DNA of 6,500 nt from Actinomycetota bacterium (GCA_005883235.1 VAYE01000164.1:1-6500); one strand, 5' to 3'; counted from the first letter of the stretch, positions 1-6,500 are shown. Made by a program: numbers and translations. Notes: a model not told the origin generated them from the letters alone.

Positions 1-1571
1 CGACCGACACCGAGGTCATCCTCGCCGCCTACCGCGAGTGGGGCGAGGGCTGCGTCGAGCGCTTCAACGGCATGTGGGCCTTCGCGCTCTGGGACGGCCC
101 GCGTCGCCGGCTCTTCGCCTCGCGCGACCGCTTCGGGGTCAAGCCCTTCTACTACCGGCTCGACGGCGACCGCCTGCTCTTCGCGAGCGAGCCGCGCGCC
201 TTCCGCGCCGACCCGCGGACGCGGCTCGAGCCGAACCCGCGCGCCGTCCGCGAGTACCTGGAGCAGGCCTACCTCGACCACACCGAGGAGACGTTCTTCG
301 CCGGGATCAGGAAGCTCCCGCCCGCGCACTCGCTCGTCTTCGACGAGCGCGGCCTGCGGATCGAGCGCTACTGGCGCCTCGAGCCGCACGACCCGCCGCA
401 GGGCGACCCGGCCGAGGCCGTCCGCGGGCTCTTCCTCGACTCGGTCCGCCTGCGCCTGCGGAGCGACGTGCCGCTCGGGACCGCGCTCTCGGGCGGGATC
501 GACTCCTCCGCGATCGCGGTCTGCGTCGACCACCTCCTGCGCACCGAGGCCGAGAACGCGGTCGCGGTCGGGTCGCGCCAGCGGACGTTCACCGCCTACT
601 TCGAGGTGCCGGGGTTCGACGAGCGGCCGTACGCGGAGGCTGTCGTCGATCGGACGCAGGCCGAGCCGCACTGGATCTCCTTCTCCGACGACGACCTCGT
701 CACGGACCTGCCGCGGATCGTCGAGGCGCAGGGCGAGCCGTTCGGCTCGACGTCGATCTGCGCCGGCTGGTATGTGATGCGGGAGGCGAAGCGCTCCGGC
801 CTGACGGTGATGCTCGACGGCCAGGGCGGCGACGAGGTGCTCGCCGGCTACCGGGCGCACCTCGGGCACCGGCTCGCCGACTTGCTCGCGCAGGGGCGCC
901 TCGCCGAGCTCCGGGCCGAGCTCGCCGGCTTCCGCTCCGAGCACAGCGCCGCCGCCCTCCTCACGGCCATGTCCCGGCCGTTCGCGCCCGAGTCGCTCAC
1001 GCGGCTCGTGCGCGCCCGCGCTCGCGGCTCGGCGACGCTCGTCCACCCCGACCTGCGCGGCCTCCCGGCGGACGCCGGGGCGAACGGCTCGCCGTTCCCC
1101 GACCGTCTGCGCCGCCACCAGCAGCTCATCCTCACGCGGCGCGGGATGCCCGAGCTCCTCCGCTACGAGGACCGGAACTCGATGGCGCATTCGCTCGAGG
1201 CGCGCGTGCCGTTCCTCGACTACCGGCTCGTCGAGCTGTGCTTCTCGCTGCCGGGCGGCGAGCTCGTCGGCGGCGGGCAGACGAAGGCCGTGCTGCGGCG
1301 TGCGCTCGCCGACCTTCTCCCGCCCAGCGTGCGCGAGCGCCGCGACAAGCTCGGATTCGTCACGCCGGAGCGGCAGTGGCTGCGCGGCCGGCTCGGGGAG
1401 CTCGCCGCGGACGTCTTCGCGTCGCGGTCCTTCGCCGAGCGCGGCTTCGTGGACGCGCCCGCCGCGCGGCGCCGGCTCGACCGGCACCGTCGCGGCGAGC
1501 TGGAGGCCGGAATGGAGCTCTGGCGCGCGCTCAACCTCGAGCTGTGGGCTCGCGCATCGCTCGACGGGTGA
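1..1571 (+). CDS. asnB: Asparagine synthase (glutamine-hydrolysing) family protein, 5' partial
   Basis: The frame is open from the window edge (first full codon at base 3) to TGA 1569-1571, giving 522 visible residues. Family role: an N-terminal Ntn glutaminase releases ammonia, and a C-terminal ATP-pyrophosphatase domain adenylates a carboxylate (classically aspartate) and amidates it, in the cytoplasm. Visible motifs, counted from base 3: the end of the glutaminase domain with [10 protein letters not shown] (1-10) and [12 protein letters not shown] (40-51); the PP-loop SGGIDSS (163-169); [12 protein letters not shown] (272-283); and [16 protein letters not shown] (391-406). Compared with E. 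coli AsnB, roughly the first 100 residues, including the catalytic Cys at position 2, lie outside the window. The ATG at 72 is an internal Met, because homology continues upstream of it. The stop overlaps the next gene's GTG (GTGA). In glycan loci such paralogues may amidate sugar acids or peptides instead of making free asparagine. The family call is firm; the substrate is unknown. Confidence 0.96.
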   Translation, partial: TDTEVILAAYREWGEGCVERFNGMWAFALWDGPRRRLFASRDRFGVKPFYYRLDGDRLLFASEPRAFRADPRTRLEPNPRAVREYLEQAYLDHTEETFFAGIRKLPPAHSLVFDERGLRIERYWRLEPHDPPQGDPAEAVRGLFLDSVRLRLRSDVPLGTALSGGIDSSAIAVCVDHLLRTEAENAVAVGSRQRTFTAYFEVPGFDERPYAEAVVDRTQAEPHWISFSDDDLVTDLPRIVEAQGEPFGSTSICAGWYVMREAKRSGLTVMLDGQGGDEVLAGYRAHLGHRLADLLAQGRLAELRAELAGFRSEHSAAALLTAMSRPFAPESLTRLVRARARGSATLVHPDLRGLPADAGANGSPFPDRLRRHQQLILTRRGMPELLRYEDRNSMAHSLEARVPFLDYRLVELCFSLPGGELVGGGQTKAVLRRALADLLPPSVRERRDKLGFVTPERQWLRGRLGELAADVFASRSFAERGFVDAPAARRRLDRHRRGELEAGMELWRALNLELWARASLDG

Positions 1572-2689
1572 AGGTCCTCTACCTCACGACCAACTACCCG
1601 GCGGCCGAGTCGCCCGTCGACGGGGTCTTCGTCCGCGAGCACGCACGCGCCGCGGCCGCGGCCGGCGCGGAGGTGCGGGTCGTCCACCTCCAGCGGACCC
1701 CCGGCCGCAAAGGCCTCTACGAGCTCGTTCCCGAGGAGGACGACCCGCCGCTCGTCCGCGTCCGCTACCGGCGCTTCGGGCGTCCGCTCAGCTATGCCGC
1801 GTTCCTCGCCGGGGCCCGGGCGGCGGCCGGCGACCCCGACGTCGTCCATGCGACCTCCCACCTCTCCGCGCTCGCGGCGCTGACCCTCCGGAAGCCGGTC
1901 GTCTACAGCGAGCACTGGAGCGTCTTCCTGCCCGAGAACCCGGCGCGGCTCTCGCCGCCCATGGCCCGCGCGGCGCGCTTCGCGCTCGAGCGCGCCGACC
2001 TCGTCCTGCCGCCGAGCGAGGCCATGCGCGCCGCGCTCGCAGCTCACGCGTCGCGGGCGCGCCTCCGGGTCGTCCCGAACGTCGTCGACGACGAGCTCTT
2101 CCGGCCGACGCCGCACGAGCCGTCGGGACGGCTGATCAGCGCGGGCCTGATGGGGGAGAACGGCGCGAAGGGCTACGACCTGCTCCTCCGCGCGCTCGCC
2201 CTGCTCGACGGCGGCAGCCCCGTGCTCGAGATCGTGGGCGACGGCCCACGGCGTGCCGAGTACGAGGCGCTCGCCCGCGAGCTCGGCGTCGAGGAGCGCG
2301 TCCGCTTCGCGGGGCTGCGCCCGAAGCCCGACCTCGCCGAGCGCATGCGGAGCTCGGACCTCTTCGTGCTCGCGAGCCGGTTCGAGAACAACCCGTGCGT
2401 CGTGCTGGAGGCGATGGCGAGCGGCCTGCCGGTCGTCGCCACCCGCGTGGGCGGCTTGCGGGAGCTCGTCGACGAGCGGAGCGGGCTCCTCGCCGAGCCG
2501 GGCGATCCCGAGAGCCTCGCGGCGCGGATCGGGGAGGCCCTCGACCGGCTCGAGGGCTTCGACCGCGAGGAGATCGTGCGGCGAGCGCGCGAGCGGTACG
2601 GGCGCGAGGCGGTGGGGCGGCTCCTACTGCGAGCGTACGAGGACGCGCAGCGCAAGGCCGAGCCGCCGCCGCCGCACGGCCTCGCGTAG
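1568..2689 (+). CDS. GT4-family glycosyltransferase (GT-B fold)
   Basis: This is a complete gene of 373 residues, a normal length for GT4. GTG at 1568 is chosen because it overlaps the asnB stop as GTGA and because the protein then opens with the first GT-B strand, [11 protein letters not shown] (1-11). The same frame stays open far upstream, but that part is only the antisense-free shadow of asnB. I see no good Shine-Dalgarno sequence, so translation is probably coupled to asnB. The N-terminal acceptor lobe includes DVVHATSH (91-98) and YSEHWSVF (113-120). The hinge is [10 protein letters not shown] (171-180). The C-terminal donor lobe has [10 protein letters not shown] (201-210), [13 protein letters not shown] (223-235), and an intact EX7E motif at E273 and E281 within [21 protein letters not shown]4 enzymes are retaining transferases that use nucleotide sugars in the cytoplasm. 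The donor is not predictable here. No membrane segment is visible. The last 21 codons overlap the convergent GT2 gene. Confidence 0.95.
   Translation: MKVLYLTTNYPAAESPVDGVFVREHARAAAAAGAEVRVVHLQRTPGRKGLYELVPEEDDPPLVRVRYRRFGRPLSYAAFLAGARAAAGDPDVVHATSHLSALAALTLRKPVVYSEHWSVFLPENPARLSPPMARAARFALERADLVLPPSEAMRAALAAHASRARLRVVPNVVDDELFRPTPHEPSGRLISAGLMGENGAKGYDLLLRALALLDGGSPVLEIVGDGPRRAEYEALARELGVEERVRFAGLRPKPDLAERMRSSDLFVLASRFENNPCVVLEAMASGLPVVATRVGGLRELVDERSGLLAEPGDPESLAARIGEALDRLEGFDREEIVRRARERYGREAVGRLLLRAYEDAQRKAEPPPPHGLA
2624..2689. other. Codon-aligned convergent 3' overlap of two glycosyltransferase genes
   Basis: The rightward GT4 gene ends with TAG at 2687-2689, and the leftward GT2 gene ends with TAG on the minus strand at 2626-2624. 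The 66 shared bases encode the last 21 residues of both proteins. The codons are exactly in register on the two strands: each stop lies opposite a Leu codon (CTA) of the other gene. A GCC-repeat tract (2662-2675) gives PPPP on one strand and RRRR on the other. No intergenic terminator can fit between the operons. Confidence 0.9.
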
Positions 2690-3436
2690 GAGCGCACGGG
2701 CCTCGACCGGGTCGGCGTCGCGGCCCACGGCGCCGAGGAGCGCGGGGTCGCGCCAGAGCTCGTCACGTAGCCGCTCGCGGCTCTCGACGCGCTCGTCCAC
2801 GCGGCTGCGCGTCACCGCGCCCGAGTGCTCCCGGTACCGGTAGAGGACCTCCGGCACCGCGCCGAGCTTCCAGTCGCGGGCGATCCGCCGCCAGAGGTCG
2901 TAGTCCTCGTTCGCTCCGTAGTCCGCCCGGTAGCCCCCCGCCTGCCGGACGGCGGCGGCTCGCACGACCACGGCGCCGTGCGTGAAGGGGTTGCGGAGCA
3001 GGAGCCGGCGGCGGAGAGCGGCGTCGTCGTCCGGCACCGTCACGCGGCGACCCGGCCGTCCGGCCTCGTCGATCGACTCCACGCCCGGCACGACGAGAGC
3101 GACCTGCGACTGCTCGTCGAGAAAGGCGACCTGCCGCTCGAGGCGGCACGGCAGCGACACGTCGTCGGCGTCCATCCGCGCGAGGTACGGCGCCCGCGCC
3201 TCCCCGATCCCGCGCTCGAGTGCCGCGACGAGGCCGGCGGGCTCCTGCCGGAGCACGCGCAGCCGCTCGTCTCCCACCGACGCGAGGATCTCCGGCGTCT
3301 CGTCGGTCGAGCCGTCGTCGACGACGAGGAGCTCGAAGTCGGCGAGCGTCTGCGCGAGCACGCTGTCGAGCGCCTCGCGCAGGAAGCGCGCCCCGTCGCG
3401 CACCGGCAGGAGCACGCTGACGCGCGGGGCGCTCAC
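2624..3436 (-). CDS. GT2-family glycosyltransferase (GT-A fold)
   Basis: This is a 270-residue protein if it starts at GTG 3436-3434, which overlaps the upstream DUF5672 stop as GTGA and places the first strand at the N-terminus. An upstream ATG (3490-3488) would add 18 low-complexity, Arg/Pro-rich residues and a long overlap, so I reject it. There is no clear Shine-Dalgarno sequence, and coupling is likely. Motifs are those of classical inverting GT2 enzymes: [15 protein letters not shown] (5-19), [16 protein letters not shown] (35-50), metal-binding MDADD (88-92), [18 protein letters not shown] (153-170), and the catalytic-base segment [10 protein letters not shown] (176-185). [14 protein letters not shown] (199-212) closes the domain, as is usual in this subfamily. 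The enzyme needs a nucleotide-sugar donor and a divalent metal and acts in the cytoplasm. No transmembrane helix is visible. It is the last gene of the leftward operon, and its C-terminal 21 codons lie antisense to the convergent GT4 gene. Confidence 0.94.
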   Translation of the reverse strand: MSAPRVSVLLPVRDGARFLREALDSVLAQTLADFELLVVDDGSTDETPEILASVGDERLRVLRQEPAGLVAALERGIGEARAPYLARMDADDVSLPCRLERQVAFLDEQSQVALVVPGVESIDEAGRPGRRVTVPDDDAALRRRLLLRNPFTHGAVVVRAAAVRQAGGYRADYGANEDYDLWRRIARDWKLGAVPEVLYRYREHSGAVTRSRVDERVESRERLRDELWRDPALLGAVGRDADPVEARALLREAVRRRRLGLALRVLVRSQ

Positions 3437-4200
3437 GCCGCGTCGGCGAGGAGATGGGGCGCCCAGAACTCGGGGTCGTGGGCGCGCCACTTGTGGCAGC
3501 CGAACGGCAGCCGCCGCCCGTTCTGCTCGAAGCAGAACCGCGGCTCGGTCTCGAACGCGAACGCCACCGCCGTCTCGGCCGGCGGGATCCTGAAGCCGGG
3601 CGCGAGCCGCGGCGCCTCCAGCGACCAGAACTTGTCCTCGTAGACGTAGCGGTCGCTGAGAAGCTGCCTCGAACGCCGAGGCTCACGCACGATCCGGCGG
3701 GCGAGCTCGCCCGCGTGCCGGCCGGCCACGACGGCGCGGGTCCGGAGGCGTCGCCACGCTTCGGCCACGGGTACGAAGGCCTCAACGCGGCGAAGTGACA
3801 GGCCGCCGTTCCCGACGCCCGCGAAGAAGGGACGGCCGTCCGCGGAGCGCCGCACCCACGGCGCGCCGACGTAGTCGTACGGCTCGCCGCACCAGCGCGG
3901 GAGGTCGTCGGAAAAGACCGCCGAGTCGAGCTGGTGCACGAGAACGAACTCGTACTGCTCGAAGCGGCGGTAGAACCCGGCGCTCAGCATCAGCCGCGAG
4001 TAGTCCCGGTGCGTGCGGAAGTGCCGGTCGTCCAAGCCGATGCGGACGAGGTCGAGGAGCTCCAGGTCGAGGCTCTCCGGGCAGACCGCGAAACCGTCGT
4101 AGCCGCCGAGGTGCGTCCGGAGGTGCCGCAGCGCGATCGCCTCGTCCGGGCCGAGCCGCTCGCGGACGACGGGAACGACGACCGCGACGGAGGCGGTCAC
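3433..4200 (-). CDS. DUF5672 family protein, probable GT-A-like sugar transferase
   Basis: This is a 255-residue protein starting at GTG 4200-4198, which overlaps the upstream GT2 stop (GTGA) and has a good ribosome site 8 bases away. The long open frame upstream is shadow sequence. I recognise the DUF5672 pattern: ASVAVVVPV at the start, YEFVLVHQLDSAVFSDDL (83-100), YDYVGAPW (108-115), GNGGLSLRRVEAF (130-142), YEDKFWS (187-193), FAFETEPRF (214-222) and LPFGCHKW (231-238). The QLD segment could serve as a DxD-like metal site, and the ED of YEDKFW is placed like the catalytic base of GT-A enzymes. That reading is inference. The family, as far as I know, has no settled biochemical function but is repeatedly found among glycosyltransferase genes, as here between two GT2 genes. 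The length looks complete. It has no signal peptide and no convincing membrane helix. Family assignment is strong; enzymatic activity is tentative. Confidence 0.88.
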   Translation of the reverse strand: MTASVAVVVPVVRERLGPDEAIALRHLRTHLGGYDGFAVCPESLDLELLDLVRIGLDDRHFRTHRDYSRLMLSAGFYRRFEQYEFVLVHQLDSAVFSDDLPRWCGEPYDYVGAPWVRRSADGRPFFAGVGNGGLSLRRVEAFVPVAEAWRRLRTRAVVAGRHAGELARRIVREPRRSRQLLSDRYVYEDKFWSLEAPRLAPGFRIPPAETAVAFAFETEPRFCFEQNGRRLPFGCHKWRAHDPEFWAPHLLADAA

Positions 4201-5168
4201 GGCGCGATCACCTCGTACGGCTCCTGCTTGGTGACCACGTTCGTCTTGAGCATGTTCCCGGCCTCGTCGAGCGGCAGCTCGAAGCCGCGTGGCAGGACGA
4301 ACTCCTCGAACGGAGGCGCAGGCTCGTACGAGGCGAAGCGACCGAGCTCGTGCTCGTCCCAGATCCGGTAGTAGAACGGCGGCTCGGGCGGCGGCGCGTA
4401 GCGGCCGTAGCGGCGGTCCCCGAAGCGGATCCGCGCCTTGGTCCCCCGCGGGTCGGTGACGACGTCGGCAACCGCGGGGTAACGCATCAGGAACGCCTCG
4501 AGGCGCAGGCTTGAGCGCCGGTAGCGCTCGATCATCTCGTCCTCGGCGCCCAGGCCCGAGTCCTGGAGCGTCGCGTGACGCGCGCTCGTCCGCCACGGGC
4601 CGAGCCGGCGGCGGATCTCCGTGCGGACGAACGTGACGATCCCGGCCCCGCCGATCGGCTCGCGCACGTCGCCGTAGCCGACGAACTCCGCGCCCGACGA
4701 GGTATTGAGACGCCGCGGCGGGCGGCGCACGAGCGGAAGCTCCCGCCCGCGCACCCGCAGCGGCCGCGGCGTGAAGTGCCGCGCGAGCGTCGGGCGGCGC
4801 TGGGCGTCGAACTGGACGTGCCCGACCTCGGGATGATCGCGGACAAGCTCGACCATGTCGGCCAGCCACTCGCCGCGGCGCACGAACTGGACGTCCTCCG
4901 GCAGCATCATCAGGTACTCGCCCTCTGCCCGCTCGACGATCTCGTTCATCGCCTCGACCTGCGTGCAGTCGCGAAAGATCTTCTCGCCGACGAAGTCGAG
5001 GCTCTCGACGTAGGTACGCAGGCCCGGCTCGACCGAGTTCCCGTCGACGAGGATCCACTGCACCCGCGGGTAGCGGACGCACTCGCGCGCCGACTCCATC
5101 AGCGTGCGTAGGTAGTGCAGCCGGTTGTAGCTGACGACGCCGACCGTGACGAGCGGCGGCGTGCTCAT
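4197..5168 (-). CDS. GT2-like glycosyltransferase with a long C-terminal extension
   Basis: This is a complete gene of 323 residues. ATG 5168-5166 forms an ATGA overlap with the upstream stop and is preceded by GAGGAG at 8 bases. The N-terminal GT-A domain shows VTVGVVSYNRLHYLRTL (7-23), QWILVDGNS (37-45), QVEAMNEIVERAEGEYLMML (70-89) and PEDVQF (90-95), where the usual DxD site would lie. GGAGIVTFVRTEIRRRLGPW (173-192) and the base motif GAEDEMIERYRR (207-218) complete the catalytic core. The DxD is reduced to ED, so metal binding may differ from the compact GT2 in the same operon. Residues from about 240 to 323 are not part of a standard GT2 core. They are rich in aromatic residues and proline (for example EPPFYYRIWDEHELGRF, 262-278), and I do not recognise them. 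They do not look like membrane helices. The likely role is inverting sugar transfer in glycan assembly, with unknown donor and acceptor. Confidence 0.9.
   Translation of the reverse strand: MSTPPLVTVGVVSYNRLHYLRTLMESARECVRYPRVQWILVDGNSVEPGLRTYVESLDFVGEKIFRDCTQVEAMNEIVERAEGEYLMMLPEDVQFVRRGEWLADMVELVRDHPEVGHVQFDAQRRPTLARHFTPRPLRVRGRELPLVRRPPRRLNTSSGAEFVGYGDVREPIGGAGIVTFVRTEIRRRLGPWRTSARHATLQDSGLGAEDEMIERYRRSSLRLEAFLMRYPAVADVVTDPRGTKARIRFGDRRYGRYAPPPEPPFYYRIWDEHELGRFASYEPAPPFEEFVLPRGFELPLDEAGNMLKTNVVTKQEPYEVIAP
4209..4214 (-). promoter_or_regulatory. Ribosome binding site of the DUF5672 gene
   Basis: On the minus strand GAGGTG lies 8 bases before GTG 4200-4198, inside the last codons of the upstream GT2 gene. 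It supports this GTG over any in-frame start further upstream. Confidence 0.65.
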
Positions 5169-6500
5169 CGGATGAGCTCCTCGAAGACGACGCGGTGCCG
5201 CTCGAGCCACGGGCCGACGTCGAAGCGCAAGGCTCGGCTCCGAGCGGTGGCCGCGAGCGCGTCGAGCCGCTCGGTGCACGCGAGCACCGCCGCCGCGAGC
5301 GCCTCCGCGGCCGGCGGGTGGTCGCGCTCCCAGTCGAGCGGCGCCTCGACGCCGATCCCGGCGTCCCCGACGAGCTCCGGCGTCCCGCCGCTCGCCGAGT
5401 GCACCACCGGCAGGCCGCACGCCAGCGCCTCCAGCACGGCCGTCGGGCACGGGTCGTTGTACTTCGTGTGCAGCAGGACGTCGGCTCGGCGGTAGAGCGC
5501 CGGCGCTTCGGCCTGGCTGTACGGCCCGAGAAGCTCGACGCGGTCTTCGAGACCGGCGAGCAGGCTCGGCAGCTCGCGCCGCACGGCCCGTGGGTCCGGG
5601 TCCCACGACAGCCGCCCCGCGACGAGCAGGCGAGCGTCCGGAAGCAGGCGGAGGGTCTCGAGCGCAGCCGCGAGACGGTAGCGCTGGTACTGGTTGCCGC
5701 CGAGGAGGAGCGTGAGCGGGCGCTCGGGGCGCTCGGCCGGCGTGAAGAGCTCGGTGTCGACGGGGTTCGGCAGCACCTCGGCCGCGCCGCGAAGTGGGCC
5801 GAGGAAGCGGTCGGAGCTCAGCCGGCAGAAGTCGCTCTGGAAGAAGACGTGGTCGGCGGCGTGCAGGCCCTCGGCGAGCGGCTCGTTCGTCCGCTCCCAG
5901 CCTGGCCCGTGCCACCCCGGGTACGCGACGCCGTCCTGGTTCCATACGACGGCCGCCCCCCGCTCCCCGGAGAGGCGGATCAGGTCGCTCGAGTCCGCCG
6001 GCCGCGTGCTGCTCCCGAGGTAGAGCACGTTGAACGCGGACGGCTCGTTCGGGAAGAGCCGCTCCAGATGCTGGAACTTCACCATGCCGCCGTGCTCGGC
6101 GACGTCCGCCAGGCTCGGGACGCGGATCGCCGCACGGCGCTCGTCGAGCTCCTCGACGAGCCGGTCGAGGAGCCCCGGCAGCTCCTCGCGATGCTCGAAG
6201 CCGAGCCCGGCCTCGCCGACGAGCTCGGGGTGCCCGCCGCTCCGCGCGTAGAGCGTCGGCAGCCCGCAGGCAAGCGCCTCGAGCAGCGCGTTCGAGCACG
6301 GGTCGTTGAGGCTCGCCGTCACGTAGAGGTCCTGCCGGCGCAGCACCTCGGCGAGCTCGTCCGAGCCGAGCGGCGGAAGCGCGTGCTCCGCCTCGACGGC
6401 CACCGACGCGCGGCCGACGAAGGTCAGCTCGTACCGCCGCCGGTCGAGCGTGCGCGCGAGCCAGGCATACGTCTCGCCGCCCTTGCGCGGATTGTCGGAC
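5165..6500 (-). CDS. Tandem GT4-GT4 glycosyltransferase, 5' partial
   Basis: The frame is open from the right window edge to TGA (5167-5165), giving 444 visible residues. Numbering below is from GTG 6403, which is not the true start: 32 more codons with GT4-like sequence (NPRKGGETYAWLARTL) precede it. Residues up to about 90 are the donor lobe of a first GT4 unit: DLYVTASLNDPCSNALLEA (25-43) and SGGHPELVGEAGLG (55-68). A second GT4 unit follows without a stop. Its acceptor lobe includes HGGMVKFQHLERLFP (104-118), FNVLYLGSSTRP (124-135), and WNQDGVAYPGWHGPGWER (154-171). Its hinge is NPVDTELFTP (213-222). Its donor lobe includes LLLGGNQYQRYRL (232-244), LLVAGRLSWDPDP (259-271), and NDPCPTAVLEALACGLP (316-332). 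Both halves have Asp instead of Glu as the first residue of EX7E. The protein probably performs two sugar transfers, or one lobe is regulatory. Alternatives are a lost stop or frameshift between two once-separate genes. It is the first visible gene of the leftward operon. Confidence 0.88.
   Translation of the reverse strand, partial: SDNPRKGGETYAWLARTLDRRRYELTFVGRASVAVEAEHALPPLGSDELAEVLRRQDLYVTASLNDPCSNALLEALACGLPTLYARSGGHPELVGEAGLGFEHREELPGLLDRLVEELDERRAAIRVPSLADVAEHGGMVKFQHLERLFPNEPSAFNVLYLGSSTRPADSSDLIRLSGERGAAVVWNQDGVAYPGWHGPGWERTNEPLAEGLHAADHVFFQSDFCRLSSDRFLGPLRGAAEVLPNPVDTELFTPAERPERPLTLLLGGNQYQRYRLAAALETLRLLPDARLLVAGRLSWDPDPRAVRRELPSLLAGLEDRVELLGPYSQAEAPALYRRADVLLHTKYNDPCPTAVLEALACGLPVVHSASGGTPELVGDAGIGVEAPLDWERDHPPAAEALAAAVLACTERLDALAATARSRALRFDVGPWLERHRVVFEELIR
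5177..5182 (-). promoter_or_regulatory. Ribosome binding site of the extended GT2 gene
   Basis: GAGGAG on the minus strand lies 8 bases upstream of ATG 5168-5166, within the final codons of the tandem GT4 gene. It supports the ATG chosen for the downstream gene and implies reinitiation after the upstream stop. Confidence 0.7.
5345..5482 (-). repeat. Internal duplicated GT4 donor-site segment, second copy
   Basis: This segment encodes residues 308-353 (numbered from GTG 6403) of the tandem GT4 protein, including NDPCPTAVLEALACGLP and SGGTPELVGDAGIG. Aligned by hand without gaps against 6194-6331, I count about 100 of 138 identical bases and 27 of 46 identical residues. Part of the match reflects family conservation, so it may be an old duplication or two related domains, not a recent repeat. 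Confidence 0.6.
6194..6331 (-). repeat. Internal duplicated GT4 donor-site segment, first copy
   Basis: This is the partner of the segment at 5345-5482. It encodes residues 25-70 of the same protein, with NDPCSNALLEALACGLP and SGGHPELVGEAGLG. The pair shares the unusual NDPC lead-in to the LLEALACGLP core, which the stand-alone GT4 gene at 1568-2689 does not have (it has ENNPC and EAMASGLP). Confidence 0.6.

Noticed and set aside
38..1567. Long rightward frame running into the GT4 gene from upstream (would make an 883-residue protein)
   Set aside because: The upstream part is Arg/Ala/Pro-rich shadow sequence in another frame of asnB, which has full family motifs. The GT4 homology begins exactly at GTG 1568.
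1220..2116. 298-codon leftward open frame across the asnB/GT4 junction
   Set aside because: It has no recognisable motif, a highly charged low-complexity composition, and lies opposite two well-supported genes. High G+C leaves antisense frames open.
2662..2675. GCC triplet run as a microsatellite or phase-variable repeat
   Set aside because: It is only 14 bases long, and a change in triplet number would not shift either frame. It is better explained by Pro/Arg-rich tails in GC-rich DNA.
2655..2682. Hairpin AGGCCG ... CGGCCT as a terminator between the operons
   Set aside because: The stem is only 6 bp with a 16-base loop, lies within both coding regions, and has no U-tract. Such GC-rich pairings are expected by chance here.
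1300..2985. 561-codon rightward open frame
   Set aside because: Its composition is almost entirely Arg/Ala/Pro/Gly/Ser and it crosses gene boundaries and both operons, which is typical of a shadow frame in GC-rich DNA.
4201..5082. Upstream extension of the DUF5672 frame to 5082
   Set aside because: The extension lies under the GT2 gene and is low-complexity. The DUF5672 pattern starts right after GTG 4200, which has its own ribosome site.
6083..6085. In-frame ATG as a separate start for the second GT4 unit
   Set aside because: There is no stop codon before it to end the first unit and no convincing Shine-Dalgarno sequence upstream. An internal start remains possible but is unsupported.
5169..6299. 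Upstream extension of the GT2 frame (ATG 5168) to 6299
   Set aside because: It is shadow sequence of the tandem GT4 gene without motifs. ATG 5168 has a ribosome site and the standard ATGA overlap.

Overview
The window is a gene-dense, very GC-rich stretch (roughly 70% G+C or more by eye) with no non-coding gap anywhere. It carries six protein genes, two of them cut by the window ends. Every recognisable product belongs to glycan assembly: one asparagine synthase-type amidotransferase, one stand-alone GT4 glycosyltransferase, two GT2 glycosyltransferases, one DUF5672 protein, and one large protein that joins two GT4 units in a single frame. This is the interior of a surface-polysaccharide or glycoconjugate locus. 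Codon use (strong preference for C/G third positions), GTG starts and the family mix suggest an actinobacterium. A Thermoleophilia-type lineage (Gaiellales/Solirubrobacterales) would fit, but that is an inference from style and is not proved by any marker gene here.

Layout. Bases 1-2689 hold a rightward pair: asnB-like (5' end missing) followed by a GT4 gene, joined by a 4-base GTGA overlap. Bases 2624-6500 hold a leftward run of four genes, read from right to left: the tandem GT4-GT4 protein (5' end missing), a GT2 with a long C-terminal extension, the DUF5672 gene, and a second, compact GT2. Each leftward junction is again a 4-base overlap (ATGA, GTGA, GTGA), so the four genes almost certainly form one translationally coupled operon. 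The two operons converge and overlap by 66 bp at their 3' ends with codons exactly in register, which leaves no room for an intergenic terminator.

How the genes may work together: the glycosyltransferases would successively add sugars to a lipid-linked or otherwise membrane-associated acceptor in the cytoplasm. The asparagine synthase homologue would supply an amidation step, either on a sugar acid or peptide part of the product or simply as asparagine. No flippase, polymerase, ligase, transporter, regulator, RNA gene, insertion sequence, CRISPR array or promoter is visible. The sugar donors and final product cannot be read from the sequence.

The points most worth a second look are the in-frame GT4-GT4 tandem with a recognisable internal repeat, the shared Asp-for-Glu change in the EX7E motif of both halves, the unexplained C-terminal region of the GT2 at 4197-5168, and the codon-aligned convergent overlap. 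I do not see clear evidence of a wholly new system.
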